Notes: generated by a model from the letters alone, not told the origin. Positions 1 to 10,153 are shown, counted from the first letter of the stretch. The stretch: DNA of 64,000 bases from Andalucia godoyi (GCA_009859145.1 VRVR01000023.1:205319-269318); one strand, 5' to 3'. Numbers and translations: made by a program.

Positions 1-95
1 TGTGTGTGAATCGAAACGGTTTAAGCAGAACAAGAACCAGTTTTGTGGGGTTCACAACATTGTTTGGAGGGGATTGTGCTGCTCTAAACGTGAAC

Positions 96-1679
96 ATGGA
101 TGTGAAAGGAGAAGGATTCGCAGCCTCAGACACTCCCGCAAGGATTCAGCAGCCTGCTTTATTACAAATCAGCTGTTTTGCAGCTTCTGTTCTCAGAGAA
201 AAGCTCAGCTTTGCGAGGAGCCCAATGGTGGATGTCACGTGCGATTCTGGAGACATGGCTGCATCGCTGGCTTCCAATTCGTATTTTTCGAGTGTGTCGT
301 GCTTGGATAACCGACCCGAAGTGATGACGACGCTCTCTCAGTTGGAAAAGTTGAGATCTCCAAAGATTGATGTCTTGAACGGCGTGTCTCTTGAATCCTT
401 GTTTATCCACGAGTATCAGGATACCCGAAGACCGATTTTCCAAACCATGTTTCCGAGCGCTCCAATCATCATGGATGTAGATGTTTTTCACAGTTATGGG
501 TCCGATTACGGACTGTTGCATTGGTGTCGACTGATGCTGAAAAAGGGATGCTCCTGTTTGTTCCTAGTTTTCCGTGCCGCAGACGCTTGCACGGTTGCTC
601 AGCAAAGCGAATTCAGAGCAATGTCTCGGTTTTCCTTTGATTCCACATCCGAGAGCGTGAAGGTCTTGGCGCTTGCTGGATTTCGACATCCAGTGGGTCC
701 GCTGCTTCCTTCCGTGCAATCGCGTCGACAATTCGAGTATCTGCTGACGTGCAGCGGGGGCGGGGATCTGAAGGCGAGACTGAACCATGTTTTGCGGATG
801 GTCAAATTTCGCACGATTCCGGAAGCACATGCGAGAGTCGTAGGCTCTATTTTGAGAGACGTGGCGCTTGGCTTGAACGACGAAGTCATTTACGATAATT
901 TGTTTGCGTTGGCACACCGAGACTTGCTTCGAGATCCGCACATCATCGAGCGTCTAGATCAAAACAAACAACAGAGTCGAGCAGAAAATAGAGTAGACGA
1001 TTTGGTTTCCTTGCTGACCGCGTTTGTGACAGTAGATGCGACAACGCGATTTTTAGATTTCGGCTGTTCCGAGGGGTCCATTACGTCTGCGCTGGCCGCA
1101 GCCTTGCACATTTCCCCGGAGCGAGCGTTTGGATGCGACGTTTTCCCGGTTCAAAACAAGACTGGCTTCCAGTTTTCAATGACGGATGGAATCCATCTTC
1201 CATTTGACAACGAATCATTTCCGTTTGTTACGGCCCTCATGTCGCTGCACCACGTCGAGAATTTGAACGAGTCGTTTCTGGAAATTGCGCGCGTGCTGAA
1301 ACCGGGGGGCATTCTCTTGATCCGCGAGCATGATTGTCAGCCAGCGGAGCTCTCCGTCTTGCTGGATGTGATGCACGGAATGTATGCCAGTGTGTGGGCC
1401 GATCCCCGTGAAACCGAGGACTTTTGCACTTCTTACTGGGCGCACTATCGATCTCGTGACGAGTGGAACCGCTTCATCGTTCCCCATGGATTCTCACGGC
1501 TTTCCATCCCAAACGAGAGGCCGCTCCCACAGCCAGTGCTCATGAGCGATCCTCAGACGATTCGCTGGAACAGATCATTTGAGGAATGTCTTCGGTCCAA
1601 GAATCTGGTTGGCCGCCAAGATCGTGCACCTGTGAATGCATTTCGGCATTACTATGAGGTATTCCGAAAAGAAGTGTGA
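96..1679 (+). CDS. SAM-dependent methyltransferase (class I, type 11 fold), unknown substrate
   Basis: The C-terminal ~240 residues form a class I S-adenosylmethionine methyltransferase domain. Motif I reads FLDFGCSEGSITSAL (about residues 319-333 counted from the ATG at 96), followed by an acidic motif II (GCDVFP), the post-motif LPFDNESFPFV and the helix-strand pair MSLHHVENL / RVLKPGGILLIREHDC. The ~300 residues before it match no domain I know. The substrate cannot be told; the IREHDC signature is one I associate with methyltransferase domains of some large DNA viruses and protists, from memory only. The frame is open to the left window edge, so the 5' end may lie outside. ATG 96 gives 527 aa; a later ATG near 255 or an upstream exon are possible. 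It converges on the RNA ligase gene with 104 bp between stops. Confidence 0.75.
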   Translation: MDVKGEGFAASDTPARIQQPALLQISCFAASVLREKLSFARSPMVDVTCDSGDMAASLASNSYFSSVSCLDNRPEVMTTLSQLEKLRSPKIDVLNGVSLESLFIHEYQDTRRPIFQTMFPSAPIIMDVDVFHSYGSDYGLLHWCRLMLKKGCSCLFLVFRAADACTVAQQSEFRAMSRFSFDSTSESVKVLALAGFRHPVGPLLPSVQSRRQFEYLLTCSGGGDLKARLNHVLRMVKFRTIPEAHARVVGSILRDVALGLNDEVIYDNLFALAHRDLLRDPHIIERLDQNKQQSRAENRVDDLVSLLTAFVTVDATTRFLDFGCSEGSITSALAAALHISPERAFGCDVFPVQNKTGFQFSMTDGIHLPFDNESFPFVTALMSLHHVENLNESFLEIARVLKPGGILLIREHDCQPAELSVLLDVMHGMYASVWADPRETEDFCTSYWAHYRSRDEWNRFIVPHGFSRLSIPNERPLPQPVLMSDPQTIRWNRSFEECLRSKNLVGRQDRAPVNAFRHYYEVFRKEV

Positions 1680-1783
1680 CGGTGACGGTGATGGCGATGT
1701 GCTGGTCGTTTTGTGAGTTGAGGAAGCAGTTTCACGCGGACAAACCGGTTTTTTAAAAAAAATTAAATTATTTAAAAATCAAA

Positions 1784-2824
1784 TTATGCGTACTTCACAT
1801 ATTGCACAACGACGGGGCGTACAAGTTTGGTCACTTCCCTGTAAAACGCAGATATTTCGTCCTTGGAGGCCTTTCCACTCTCGAGAGTGGGAATCCGTTC
1901 CTCCACGTCTTGCGCAAGGGCCTCACGCACGGCATCGGTGGTCGTTTTGTAAATAAGACCTCCAACATCTCTCTTCTTGCTTTCCGGCTCCTTGCTTGCA
2001 ACAGCCGCAACACGGTTCTCATTCACAAATTCTGAAACAAACTCGAGAGCATCTGCGAATTTCTCCATGCTAACCACATTTTCCGTGGACTTGTTCGGGT
2101 TGGCCGGCCGAGATTTGCGTTCCGAAAACTTGCTGTGCTTCAACTTTAGAATCGCTCGTTCTCCGGTGTAGCAGAACCGAGGAAAAACAGGTGACAGGAC
2201 CACTCCTTCAGCAAAGTTCTGCGGAATTCTCGGCAGACTGAACAGCGTGGTGGCCACAACGGATTCGAAGTTTTCGACGTCGAATTTCAAGCACTCGTCG
2301 AGCGGCCCCTTCATCAAAACAGGGGCAACGGGCAGCTTGGTGGTTTTCAGCAGTTCATCAAACACATCTCGATCCACATACATATTATCGACCATGATGT
2401 CAAACGCACAGAAGTCGTTGTGTGGACAATACGCCACACCCTTTGACACTCGAGTGGACAAGGGCACCTTCGGAACGTCCGGGTGGTCATAGTCGCCACC
2501 GAACAGCTCCCCAAACAACCTCATTGTCTTGGCTTCTGCATACAGTCCAAAGACCTTGTTCGCAACTTCTTCTACACAATTGCGGTATTTCTCCAGAATC
2601 AAATTATGCCGATAAAATACTTCGCCTTCTTCGACAAACGCATTGCGACGAGCACAGCGAATAGAGGTGCCCAGATCCTCGCGAGACACACAAAAGTGAA
2701 AATTTGCACCGTCGACTTTTTCGCTGACGATCCACTCTGCGGCGGGATCACACACTTGGCGTAGTCGTTCGAGGAAACGACGATCGTAGTGATTAGTCAG
2801 CGAGTTGTAAGACCGGAAAACCAT
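1784..2824 (-). CDS. T4 Rnl2-type RNA ligase
   Basis: ATP-dependent RNA ligase of the Rnl2 family, which seals 3'-OH/5'-PO4 ends through a lysyl-AMP intermediate. From the ATG at 2824 the protein has 346 aa, close to the 334 aa of T4 Rnl2. The nucleotidyltransferase motifs are in order: motif I EKVDGAN with the nucleophile at Lys36 (Lys35 in T4 Rnl2), motif III FDIMVDN, motif IV AEGVVLSP and motif V AILKLKHSKFSE. The ~110 residues after motif V match the small helical C-terminal domain of the family. The N-terminal SLTNHYDRRF also resembles T4 Rnl2. No targeting signal is obvious from this start, but the frame extends upstream to a possible splice junction at 2863/2864 (see the candidate first exon). 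Partner or substrate RNA is unknown; RNA repair or editing is inference. Confidence 0.9.
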   Translation of the reverse strand: MVFRSYNSLTNHYDRRFLERLRQVCDPAAEWIVSEKVDGANFHFCVSREDLGTSIRCARRNAFVEEGEVFYRHNLILEKYRNCVEEVANKVFGLYAEAKTMRLFGELFGGDYDHPDVPKVPLSTRVSKGVAYCPHNDFCAFDIMVDNMYVDRDVFDELLKTTKLPVAPVLMKGPLDECLKFDVENFESVVATTLFSLPRIPQNFAEGVVLSPVFPRFCYTGERAILKLKHSKFSERKSRPANPNKSTENVVSMEKFADALEFVSEFVNENRVAAVASKEPESKKRDVGGLIYKTTTDAVREALAQDVEERIPTLESGKASKDEISAFYREVTKLVRPVVVQYVKYA

Positions 2825-2863
2825 GATTTGTCGGATACTTTGCTGCACAACAAATGCAAACAA

Positions 2864-3049
2864 CTACAGCTACAAGGACAACTGCAAGAACAAAACATGT
2901 CACAAAAGCGCTTTGCAGCCACGACGACTTACCCCACTCCACAACACTCCGGTGCGCGAAGCAGACTGACACCGGCCACGGTGAATCTCATGGATGTTCG
3001 GCATATCTGCTGCTTGAGAAAACGTTGAAGCTCCCGTAGTCACAAACAT
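2864..3049 (-). other. Candidate first exon (2933-3049) and 69-nt intron (2864-2932) of the RNA ligase gene
   Basis: Upstream of the ligase an in-frame TAG closes the reading frame, but this TAG is itself the end of a good acceptor (CTGTAG, after a T-rich run with TTCTTGCAG). A strong donor GTAAGT begins at 2932. Joining 2933 to 2863 keeps phase 0 and gives a 39-residue exon starting MFVTTGASTF, followed by 13 more residues before the ligase Met. The intron would be 69 nt, similar to others here. The alternative is that this is 5' UTR and translation starts at 2824. Confidence 0.4.
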
Positions 3050-3380
3050 GAGTCGTGACGTTTCGGGAAAACCAAAAAAAAAAAAGCGGCGCTTTTGTTG
3101 TATGGATTCTGCCCACAATTTTAGAAAACAATTCCCATCAGTGCCATCATTGCGGCCACGGAAAATCCCGCTTGTTGCCAATTTGACTATTCTATTCTAG
3201 TCCAGAGCATCATTTATTGTTTTATTAAATTTATTAATATAATGTCTTTTTGACCATTTGCCAAAATTACGACACACACTAATGATCCTTAATCCTCGAT
3301 TCCCCTTCTAAACAGTAGACGAATAAGGTGCTTCCCCCCGCTTTTTCTTCCCGAGCTTCCACCCCACACATTCACGCATA

Positions 3381-3406
3381 CACACACACACACACACACA
3401 CACACA
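3381..3406. repeat. (CA)13 microsatellite
   Basis: Uninterrupted CA dinucleotide run in the divergent spacer between the RNA ligase and the first gene of the regulator cluster. It lies about 35 bp upstream of the ATG at 3440, so within or next to the 5' UTR. Confidence 0.95.
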
Positions 3407-3439
3407 ATAAGATAGGTACTCGATGCGTTTGACTGATTG

Positions 3440-4924
3440 ATGTATACTATTGCAGCGACTACGACGCCTCGAAAACGACGGCATTCCGAAACCGAGCTCC
3501 AGGAACAAGTTGTCCGCGTCCCGTCTTTCCTCAGGCCGAAAAGGATTCGTATTTCCAGGATTTCGTCTCGTTTCGTTCCGTTTCCTCTGTACAAGCCATT
3601 CACATCCGCAGAAAGCCAATGTAGGGACAACTGCCAGAGTCAGAGGCCGAGTGGTGGTGAGGGCGGGAGTGACAGTGGTACTTCGGAATGGGAGGTGCTC
3701 CAAAGCGAGACTGCGGATTTTCAGAACGGAATCGCTCGATGTTTGTCGATGCATGATCGGCTGCAATTGTATGCTGTTGGACATTGCCTGGTGGATGTTC
3801 TTCGAACGTTTCGACTACTCGAAATTGAAAGAGTGATTGCGCTTGACCAAACGCTGCGACTCGAGTTTTTACACAAGCGCGACGCTAGTGAAGACGCGGT
3901 CGTTCTCGAGAGCCAGGTAATGTCTGGCGAAGACGTAGACGACCCGTTAATAGAGGATCCAGTCGTTGACGATGGTGGCGACAAGGACGATGAGGGAGAC
4001 GTGGAAATGAGAGATGCAGGTGGTGTGGAAATCGAGGAGCCGAAAGCGATTCCACGTGCACTTGCTTGCACTTTGCTTCCAAAGTGCAGATTCGAACGGG
4101 TTATTAGCTCCGGCGCGTTTCAGCGTCTTCGCAGTGCTGTCGATTCCACCGGTGGATTCTCGCTGGTTCTTGCTCGACAGTCCTTTCTCATCGACGCTGA
4201 CGGCAAGAACACTGTTTCGAATTGCTCCTCCTCGTCCTCTGACGGATTTTGCATCCCGTATGTTTCCAAATCGGTGTTGCGATTTGAGCCTCCTGCGTCA
4301 GCGTTTGCGACTGTTGAGAACTTGTTCTCATGGGTGTTTCCTTGCTCTGCGCATCGGAATCTTCTTTCTCTGCGGTTTTCTCAATTCACGCAGCCTGCAT
4401 CATCGAGGCTGAAGGGCGTCGAGTTGATGCAAAAGAACCCTGTAATGGCGGCAGAATGTGTTTCGCTGGAGCAGGCAGTGGACGTATGTTTCGGACGAGG
4501 CTGGTTCGTGGTGCTCAGCTTGTTTCTACGAGATCAGGTTTCTGCCGTCTGCCAACTTTCGATACATGCGCTGATTCCTCTTCATCAGTGGGCAGCGTCG
4601 ACGTATCTGCAAGCTCTGCGTTCAATTCCTCAGCAAGAGTCTTGTGCATCGTCGCGTGTGCATCTAGAGGATTATGCCACGGCTGCTTCCGAGGGCGATC
4701 TGCCGTCACCTGCAGCATCTGCGAATGGGTCCATCAGCAGTTCGATCTCTCCTCTTCAGAGATGCCACTGCCATGCAACGTCCATACACATCCCTGGGTT
4801 TCCCGAGTCTGTCGCCGGACCGTGTTTGCGAATTGAGCAGCGGTTTTACGGCGAAGACGCTGTGATTAACATGTTTGGCGCCCCATGTTCGTGCATTGAC
4901 ATGGCGCCAGAGTTGGCCATGTAG
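3440..4924 (+). CDS. PAS-like regulator paralogue lacking the Zn2Cys6 cluster
   Basis: Not recognisable alone, but clearly a relative of the zinc-cluster regulators downstream. The helix CLSMHDRLQLYAVGHCLVDV (about residues 98-117) parallels NLSKHDKMVANRMIRALADI of the next gene. The stretch NPVMAAECVSLEQ, then LSLFLRDQVSAVCQLSIHA, parallels ENPRLILRRSVD and VLFLRDKSRIARLAIA. The tail RFYGEDAV matches FIYGEDTL of the fifth cluster gene. No CX2CX6C motif is present; the N-terminus has only basic patches (PRKRR, RPKRIRI) that could be nuclear localisation signals. An acidic linker (about 175-195) precedes the PAS-like part. It has 494 aa from ATG 3440; an in-frame stop lies just upstream. It may act as a partner or competitor of the DNA-binding paralogues (inference). 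Confidence 0.75.
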   Translation: MYTIAATTTPRKRRHSETELQEQVVRVPSFLRPKRIRISRISSRFVPFPLYKPFTSAESQCRDNCQSQRPSGGEGGSDSGTSEWEVLQSETADFQNGIARCLSMHDRLQLYAVGHCLVDVLRTFRLLEIERVIALDQTLRLEFLHKRDASEDAVVLESQVMSGEDVDDPLIEDPVVDDGGDKDDEGDVEMRDAGGVEIEEPKAIPRALACTLLPKCRFERVISSGAFQRLRSAVDSTGGFSLVLARQSFLIDADGKNTVSNCSSSSSDGFCIPYVSKSVLRFEPPASAFATVENLFSWVFPCSAHRNLLSLRFSQFTQPASSRLKGVELMQKNPVMAAECVSLEQAVDVCFGRGWFVVLSLFLRDQVSAVCQLSIHALIPLHQWAASTYLQALRSIPQQESCASSRVHLEDYATAASEGDLPSPAASANGSISSSISPLQRCHCHATSIHIPGFPESVAGPCLRIEQRFYGEDAVINMFGAPCSCIDMAPELAM

Positions 4925-5898
4925 ATTCCTCCTTCACATCCCGCCTTTTCTTTGGTTTCTTCTATTTATTTTATGCATATTATTTTCGACCTTGCACCGA
5001 CAACTAATTGAATCACCATCATCGTTCATCACTTGTCATCACCCATCATCTGTCACGCATCATCCGTCATCCGCCGTCTTCTTCTTCACTGCGAGAAGTG
5101 ACGACGCTGTAGCGACGACGACGCGTTCTTCTCAGGCGAAAGTTTTTTGGCGTTTCGAGTTTTCAAAAACCGTTGAATTTGTTTTTGACCGGCTTTTCCT
5201 GGAAAGGAAGGAACATCTCCGATGTGCCAAAGCAACTTTCTTGGATTGGATGTTTTGTCGTGTTTTGATTTAGCCGCATGTGCTTCCACACGCTCTTAAA
5301 GATGCCGTGCAGAATTGATGTCGCTGTGATCCAGGCCCCACGCGTGTGGTCCGACGTCCCGTCAACGTTACCAGCTCAAAACAGCGGAAATGCCGATGTA
5401 CTGCCCGCGCCTGTGCGTCGTTTCCTTTCATCGTTTCCTGTAAACTCTCCTCAAGTGAACTCTCATCATATTATTCCCCACCTCCTTCGTCCCCGTTCTT
5501 CTTTCTCCAATTGAATGTGCCAAGGATTTGAAATTTTTATTCCAAGTTCTGATACTCCTTTCCCCCTCCGCATTCATCCATTCCAGTAGTCTCCCCCCCA
5601 TTTGACATTTCAGGGGTCATCGTCAACTCATCAACAACATCGATTGTCTATCCGTGTTCTTTCCGTGCTTTGCCTTTGGATCTGTAAAAAAACCGGAACA
5701 GTTCAAAAGGCGTTCGTTCGGCTCGTCACCAGTCGTTTCAATTTTTTGGCGGATACTATAACAACGACCACAACAAACCACGGTGTTTCAATTGTGTGTA
5801 CATAACTTTGAATTTTATTGTTTTTGCGCTTCTGTTTTTCATCTACCCACAGAATTTTTTTGTTTATTGTTTTGGAAGAAAGAAATTGATAGATCGAC
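4925..5898. other. Intergenic spacer, no convincing gene
   Basis: About 970 bp between the first and second cluster genes. It holds an imperfect run of CATC/CATCAC units (about 5017-5080), pyrimidine-rich tracts and several short frames without ATG or family resemblance. A T-rich stretch (5780-5880) directly precedes the start at 5899. I see nothing else. Confidence 0.6.
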
Positions 5899-7902
5899 AT
5901 GAGTGGCAATCCTCCACTTGGGTATCTGCCACCGTTCTCGTTTCAAAATGTTTCATTTCCGCAGTTTGCAAACAACAACAATCAGGTATTCAGTCAGAAT
6001 TCGGCAGCCACCAATCCGCAATCAGCGGGGCTGCTGATGAATATGAACAACCCGTTTGTTCTTAGCCAGCTGATGGCTTCTGGATTCCTGAATCCCCAAA
6101 CCAGTACCGCATTGCTTGGCCAAGTTGCTGGAAATAGTGGAGTTAGCAACTTGACCTCTGTCGTGCCACCTACGAAACGACGGCGGGTTTTGGTTTCTGT
6201 TGCGTGTGTTGCATGCCGAAAGGCACATGCTTCTTGTTCTGCAGAACGACCTTGCAGGCGCTGCGCTGTTCGTGGTATTGACTGCATCGATGATCCAACT
6301 GTCAAGGTTTCATCGAAAAAACGAGAGGCTTCTGCTAGTGATGAAGTCCTTGACGACCGAGATGACGAACATGAGCATCATCCGAACGATCATGGTGAAG
6401 AATGGAATGATCCTGATCCTGATCATCATCATGATTATGAACGTGAACATCAGCAGGACCATCTCGATGCCCCAGTGTCTGAGCATGAGCGAGTCGCGGC
6501 AGGACGACGACACGCGGACGCAGACGCGGAAAAGAACCGCAAGGTTGGTAGCACCAGCAAACCTGTGTCTGCAGCGCGCAATCACCACCACCAAAGTGAT
6601 GTTTATGAAGCACTACAACACGGAGGATCGTCGTCGTCGTCGGTGTCATCCGTTGCAGCGGCGACGGGCGCGGTTTCCAAGAAGAGCACAGCGGCTCGGA
6701 CAAAAGGCGTCTCTCATCAATCATCTCCGGCAGATGGACTTTCGGATGCCTCCGTGTATTCGGCGTTTGATAAGGTAGATAGAAGTCCTGTGCAATCCGA
6801 TCTTTCGGGGCTTCGTGCTCCTTCAACGTTTCCCGTACCGAACTCTTGTGCGTCGTCTCCGGTGTCTGAGTCTGGCATGGGTCGGCCGGATGCTTCCGGT
6901 ACTCGGAGAGCAGTAGTTCCCGTAATGTCGCTATCGGAGACGATGACTGGCAACGAACCGGGCGGTTCTTCGCACTCCACCGCGACTGGGAATATTGCGA
7001 CCAGTAGCAGCAGTACGTTGTCCAAGAAAGGAAAGGATAGTGACTCGACTTCTTCCAGCGACGACGTGAGCACCGATCTGAAGCTTTCGATTGAGTCCAT
7101 CTTGTACAGTTTGGGGCCCAATTCAACGGTTTCGAGAGGTGCTGCGCGGTACACCCCGGAATGCAAATATCCACAAGTGCTTCCAAATCTTTCGAAGCAC
7201 GATAAAATGGTCGCTAACCGGATGATCCGAGCTCTGGCGGACATTCTACTCAAATTCAGGGCGTTTCGCGATGGCGACTCTTTGCATCCTGGCAGCATCC
7301 CGCCCATTATTGGATCCTCTGTGCTACCAGCTTCGGGGAACCATACGTTTGCTGCGGCCGAGTCGTTAAAAGGAATGGAAGATGTGTTGACCCGACTTAT
7401 CGACTCTCTTGCATTTCAGTCGTTGAAGTCGCAGATCGAGAACAATTTCGACGATGTTCCAACCACCTTGCATCCAGGGTTTATCGCAGTGTTTGATCGG
7501 AACGCGACGTTGATTGCTGCATCGAAGGATTGCGAATATTGGAGCGGAAAAACTCTGTCCTTGATCCTGAATAAGCCAATGCCTCTTGCTTCCAACATTC
7601 CAGACGAACGGCTTGATGAAACTCTGCGGTCGTGGTTTACATGTGTCGAAAACCCGAGACTGATTTTGCGGCGGTCCGTGGATATCAGCCTGCGCGGAGA
7701 GCTCTTGCACGGCGCAGTCCTGTTCCTGCGGGACAAGAGTCGCATTGCTCGGCTGGCCATCGCTTGCTACGTTCCTGTTCGTGACATCGACGTCTGGAAG
7801 TCCCGCGGCATTGGGCGTGCCGAAGACTGGTTCCTCGGAGAGGAATTTGTACTGGGATCCTCCGGCAACCTATCCAGAGATTCGCAAGGGGCGCTTCTAT
7901 AA
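5899..7902 (+). CDS. Zn2Cys6 transcription factor with C-terminal PAS-like domain (ERT1/AcuK type)
   Basis: A 667-aa regulator. The binuclear zinc cluster has Cys103, 106, 113, 119, 122 and 129 (CX2CX6CX5CX2CX6C), preceded by the basic patch KRRR at 93-96. A long disordered middle (140-400) is rich in His, Asp and Ser. The helix NLSKHDKMVANRMIRALADI (about 428-447) and the PAS-like C-terminus follow, with DERLDETLRSWFTCVENPRL, RRSVD, LFLRDKSRIARL and the tail AEDWFLGEEF. Zinc cluster plus C-terminal PAS is the layout of fungal ERT1/AcuK gluconeogenesis regulators. Their PAS has the same turn, FTIKRD against LFLRDK here. DNA target and ligand are unknown. The start at 5899 is the first ATG after a T-rich leader. 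Confidence 0.85.
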   Translation: MSGNPPLGYLPPFSFQNVSFPQFANNNNQVFSQNSAATNPQSAGLLMNMNNPFVLSQLMASGFLNPQTSTALLGQVAGNSGVSNLTSVVPPTKRRRVLVSVACVACRKAHASCSAERPCRRCAVRGIDCIDDPTVKVSSKKREASASDEVLDDRDDEHEHHPNDHGEEWNDPDPDHHHDYEREHQQDHLDAPVSEHERVAAGRRHADADAEKNRKVGSTSKPVSAARNHHHQSDVYEALQHGGSSSSSVSSVAAATGAVSKKSTAARTKGVSHQSSPADGLSDASVYSAFDKVDRSPVQSDLSGLRAPSTFPVPNSCASSPVSESGMGRPDASGTRRAVVPVMSLSETMTGNEPGGSSHSTATGNIATSSSSTLSKKGKDSDSTSSSDDVSTDLKLSIESILYSLGPNSTVSRGAARYTPECKYPQVLPNLSKHDKMVANRMIRALADILLKFRAFRDGDSLHPGSIPPIIGSSVLPASGNHTFAAAESLKGMEDVLTRLIDSLAFQSLKSQIENNFDDVPTTLHPGFIAVFDRNATLIAASKDCEYWSGKTLSLILNKPMPLASNIPDERLDETLRSWFTCVENPRLILRRSVDISLRGELLHGAVLFLRDKSRIARLAIACYVPVRDIDVWKSRGIGRAEDWFLGEEFVLGSSGNLSRDSQGALL

Positions 7903-9913
7903 AAACACAATTCTTGCCTTCTTTACGTCTACGTAGTGCACATTCGGGGCGATGTCTTTGGAATTCGGTTGAGCAGAATGGTAGCGTCCGAAACGGCGCA
8001 AGCAAAACAAAATAAAACAAAACAAAAAACGAACCTACAAACATACAGCATACAAAAATACTACTAATTATTATATTCTACGACTGAAAAGAAAGAGGGG
8101 GGTGGGGGAAAAAAAGGGGGGGGAAAGGAGGAAGAAGCAAAGAAGAAGCAAAGCAGCCGGAATGCGAAATTGACCGTTCTTCTGATCATCCCCGCAAGAC
8201 GGCAACGCCCAAAGTTGCCCGTGAGATTTCCTGTTATAGCTCGAGAGTGTCCTTATTCTGTATATTTCGAACGAACTCTCGGAGGAGCTTCCAGCTTGTG
8301 TCCGGGCTCGTTAAGTGAACTTGGGCCTAGGGCTCCCCTGCTGTTCCGGGAACACCCCCGCTTTCGTGTATTTTGTTGTAGCGAACTGGAAGCCCCTGTT
8401 TTGGGAGTTGCTCTATACAAAGGCCAGAAACACACGGATACAAACCAGTGGGTATGACGGGGTTGTTCGCGGAATCCAGTGCAGACGATGGTTCGTATTG
8501 GAAGTGCAAGTTGATCAACTCTGTCCGTACGTATTGTCGCAGATGCAAGCAAATGATGCGCCAGTTGACAAATCATTCACGTACTCCGCCTACAGTCATC
8601 CCTTGGCCATGTTTCCGAAAATTGAAGTGGTCTTCTCGAACGACGATAGATTGGATGGAGCGGAGTCGTACTAGAACCGTCAACCCCACCTCCTTTCGGG
8701 GTGTTTCCTTTTGCAGGTAAAAGGTTTTCCGGAAATACTGCTCAGAACTTGACGTGTCTTCCAAGCAGGTGTTCTTAACGATACCTTACGGAGCTGTCTT
8801 CCGAGAGACAGCCTACCGTTCTGCTCATACTAGAAGCCGACTGGCACTGGCGATGCACAGAGGTACCCCCTTATTAGCGAGTCTGTGCTGTCAGAAAGGC
8901 CCAGTGATGCGCGACACATGCGAGCAAATCGGTAGGATTCGCTGATAATGCGAATATTCCTTTCTAGGTATTAACGAATGCGGACCTGTTTGTCAGGCAC
9001 GCTTTCAAGTGTCCATAACGTTGTTTGAAATTAAGGATCATTGCGACGTAGATGGACATAGCCACGCCCACCGCCACCGACGTGTTGCACCATTCTCGAG
9101 TCCTTCTTTCTTTCTCGCTTTCTTTTCTTTTCCTTTCCCCTTTCTTCATCTCGGTTTTCCAAGCGTTCAGATTCTGGGTGCACTTCTTCGCCGCTCTCCC
9201 TGCTCCGAGACTGCTTCTCAGCCTCTTTTTGTTTTGTTTTTTCCCTCTGCTGGGCGTGCAGTCGGTTGCCGTTTTATATTTATATTTATATTTATATTTA
9301 CATTTTATATTTTCTATTATATTTTATATTTTTCTATTTTATTTTTATTGTTGAGTTTTCGTCAATACCCCCCCATCTTTCCTCTTTGGTTGTTCACGGC
9401 CGTGGATTCATACTTTATTCACGCGACTTTTTACAATTTAAAGCCTCTTCTTTTTTCCTTCATTTTTTGTTGTTGTTGTTGTTGTTGTTATTGTTGTTTG
9501 TGTTGTAGTAGTGTCCGTCTCGGCCTGGTTGTCGCAAGCTTCCCCCCGCTTCCCGTGTTTTCCTCAGTGGTTTGACATTCTTTCTATTTCCAGCATTGAT
9601 TGGGAAGGCTGGCGGGGATTTGCTCCTGTTTTAGTGTAGTTATTGGGAACAGAGGAATCGGAGATCAATAGTCCTATTCTCTGCTTTCGGACATTTCGAT
9701 TTTTCGAGCGAGCGGATTCTTTCCGATTCGGATAGCTCTTCAGACGCATAGCCTTCTTTGCACCTCGAAATCCGCCAAGACTCCATCCACGCGCCTCCAG
9801 GATCGGAGTAGTTTCCTTCTTGCAATCGTCTCCGACAGCATCTCGCACGAGACAGGCAGACCCAGAGTGAGTGAGTGAGCGAGTGAGTGAGTGTGATACA
9901 CATACACACACTC

Positions 9914-9947
<34 letters not shown>

Positions 9948-10153
9948 CACACACACAGACAGATACAGACAGATAGACATACACTCACAAATAGACAGCG
10001 AGAAACCTTTTGCCGAAAAAGAACGTTGGTTTTGCTTTCAATTCATCCTTCTTCGCCTGCACCTTGGTCATTTTGCTTCCAGCACCACGCTGTCTACGTT
10101 ACTTCTCCGATCTCCTCGTTCTTTCTCGTCGTTTTCGCTTGTTTTGAGACCTT
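7903..10153. other. 2.25-kb spacer with coding-like debris and low-complexity tracts
   Basis: Three parts. 7940-8160 is A/G-rich with poly-G. 8170-8950 has balanced composition and short coding-like stretches, for example a plus-strand frame ending at 8674 with the segment VDKSFTYSAYSHPLAMF, but no start, domain or splice signal that makes a gene. 9090-9560 is strongly pyrimidine-rich on the plus strand, including TATATTTATATT units near 9275-9300 and (TTG)n near 9469-9495. A CA tract follows at 9914-9957. I can assign no gene here. Confidence 0.5.
9914..9957. repeat. Interrupted (CA)n microsatellite
   Basis: CA dinucleotides with a single G interruption, about 200 bp upstream of the zinc-cluster gene that starts at 10154. 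Confidence 0.9.

Noticed and set aside
4875-5273. A 132-codon plus-strand frame with hydrophobic N-terminus overlapping the end of the first cluster gene.
   Set aside because: It overlaps coding sequence in another frame, then runs through CATC repeats. No family or codon-use support.
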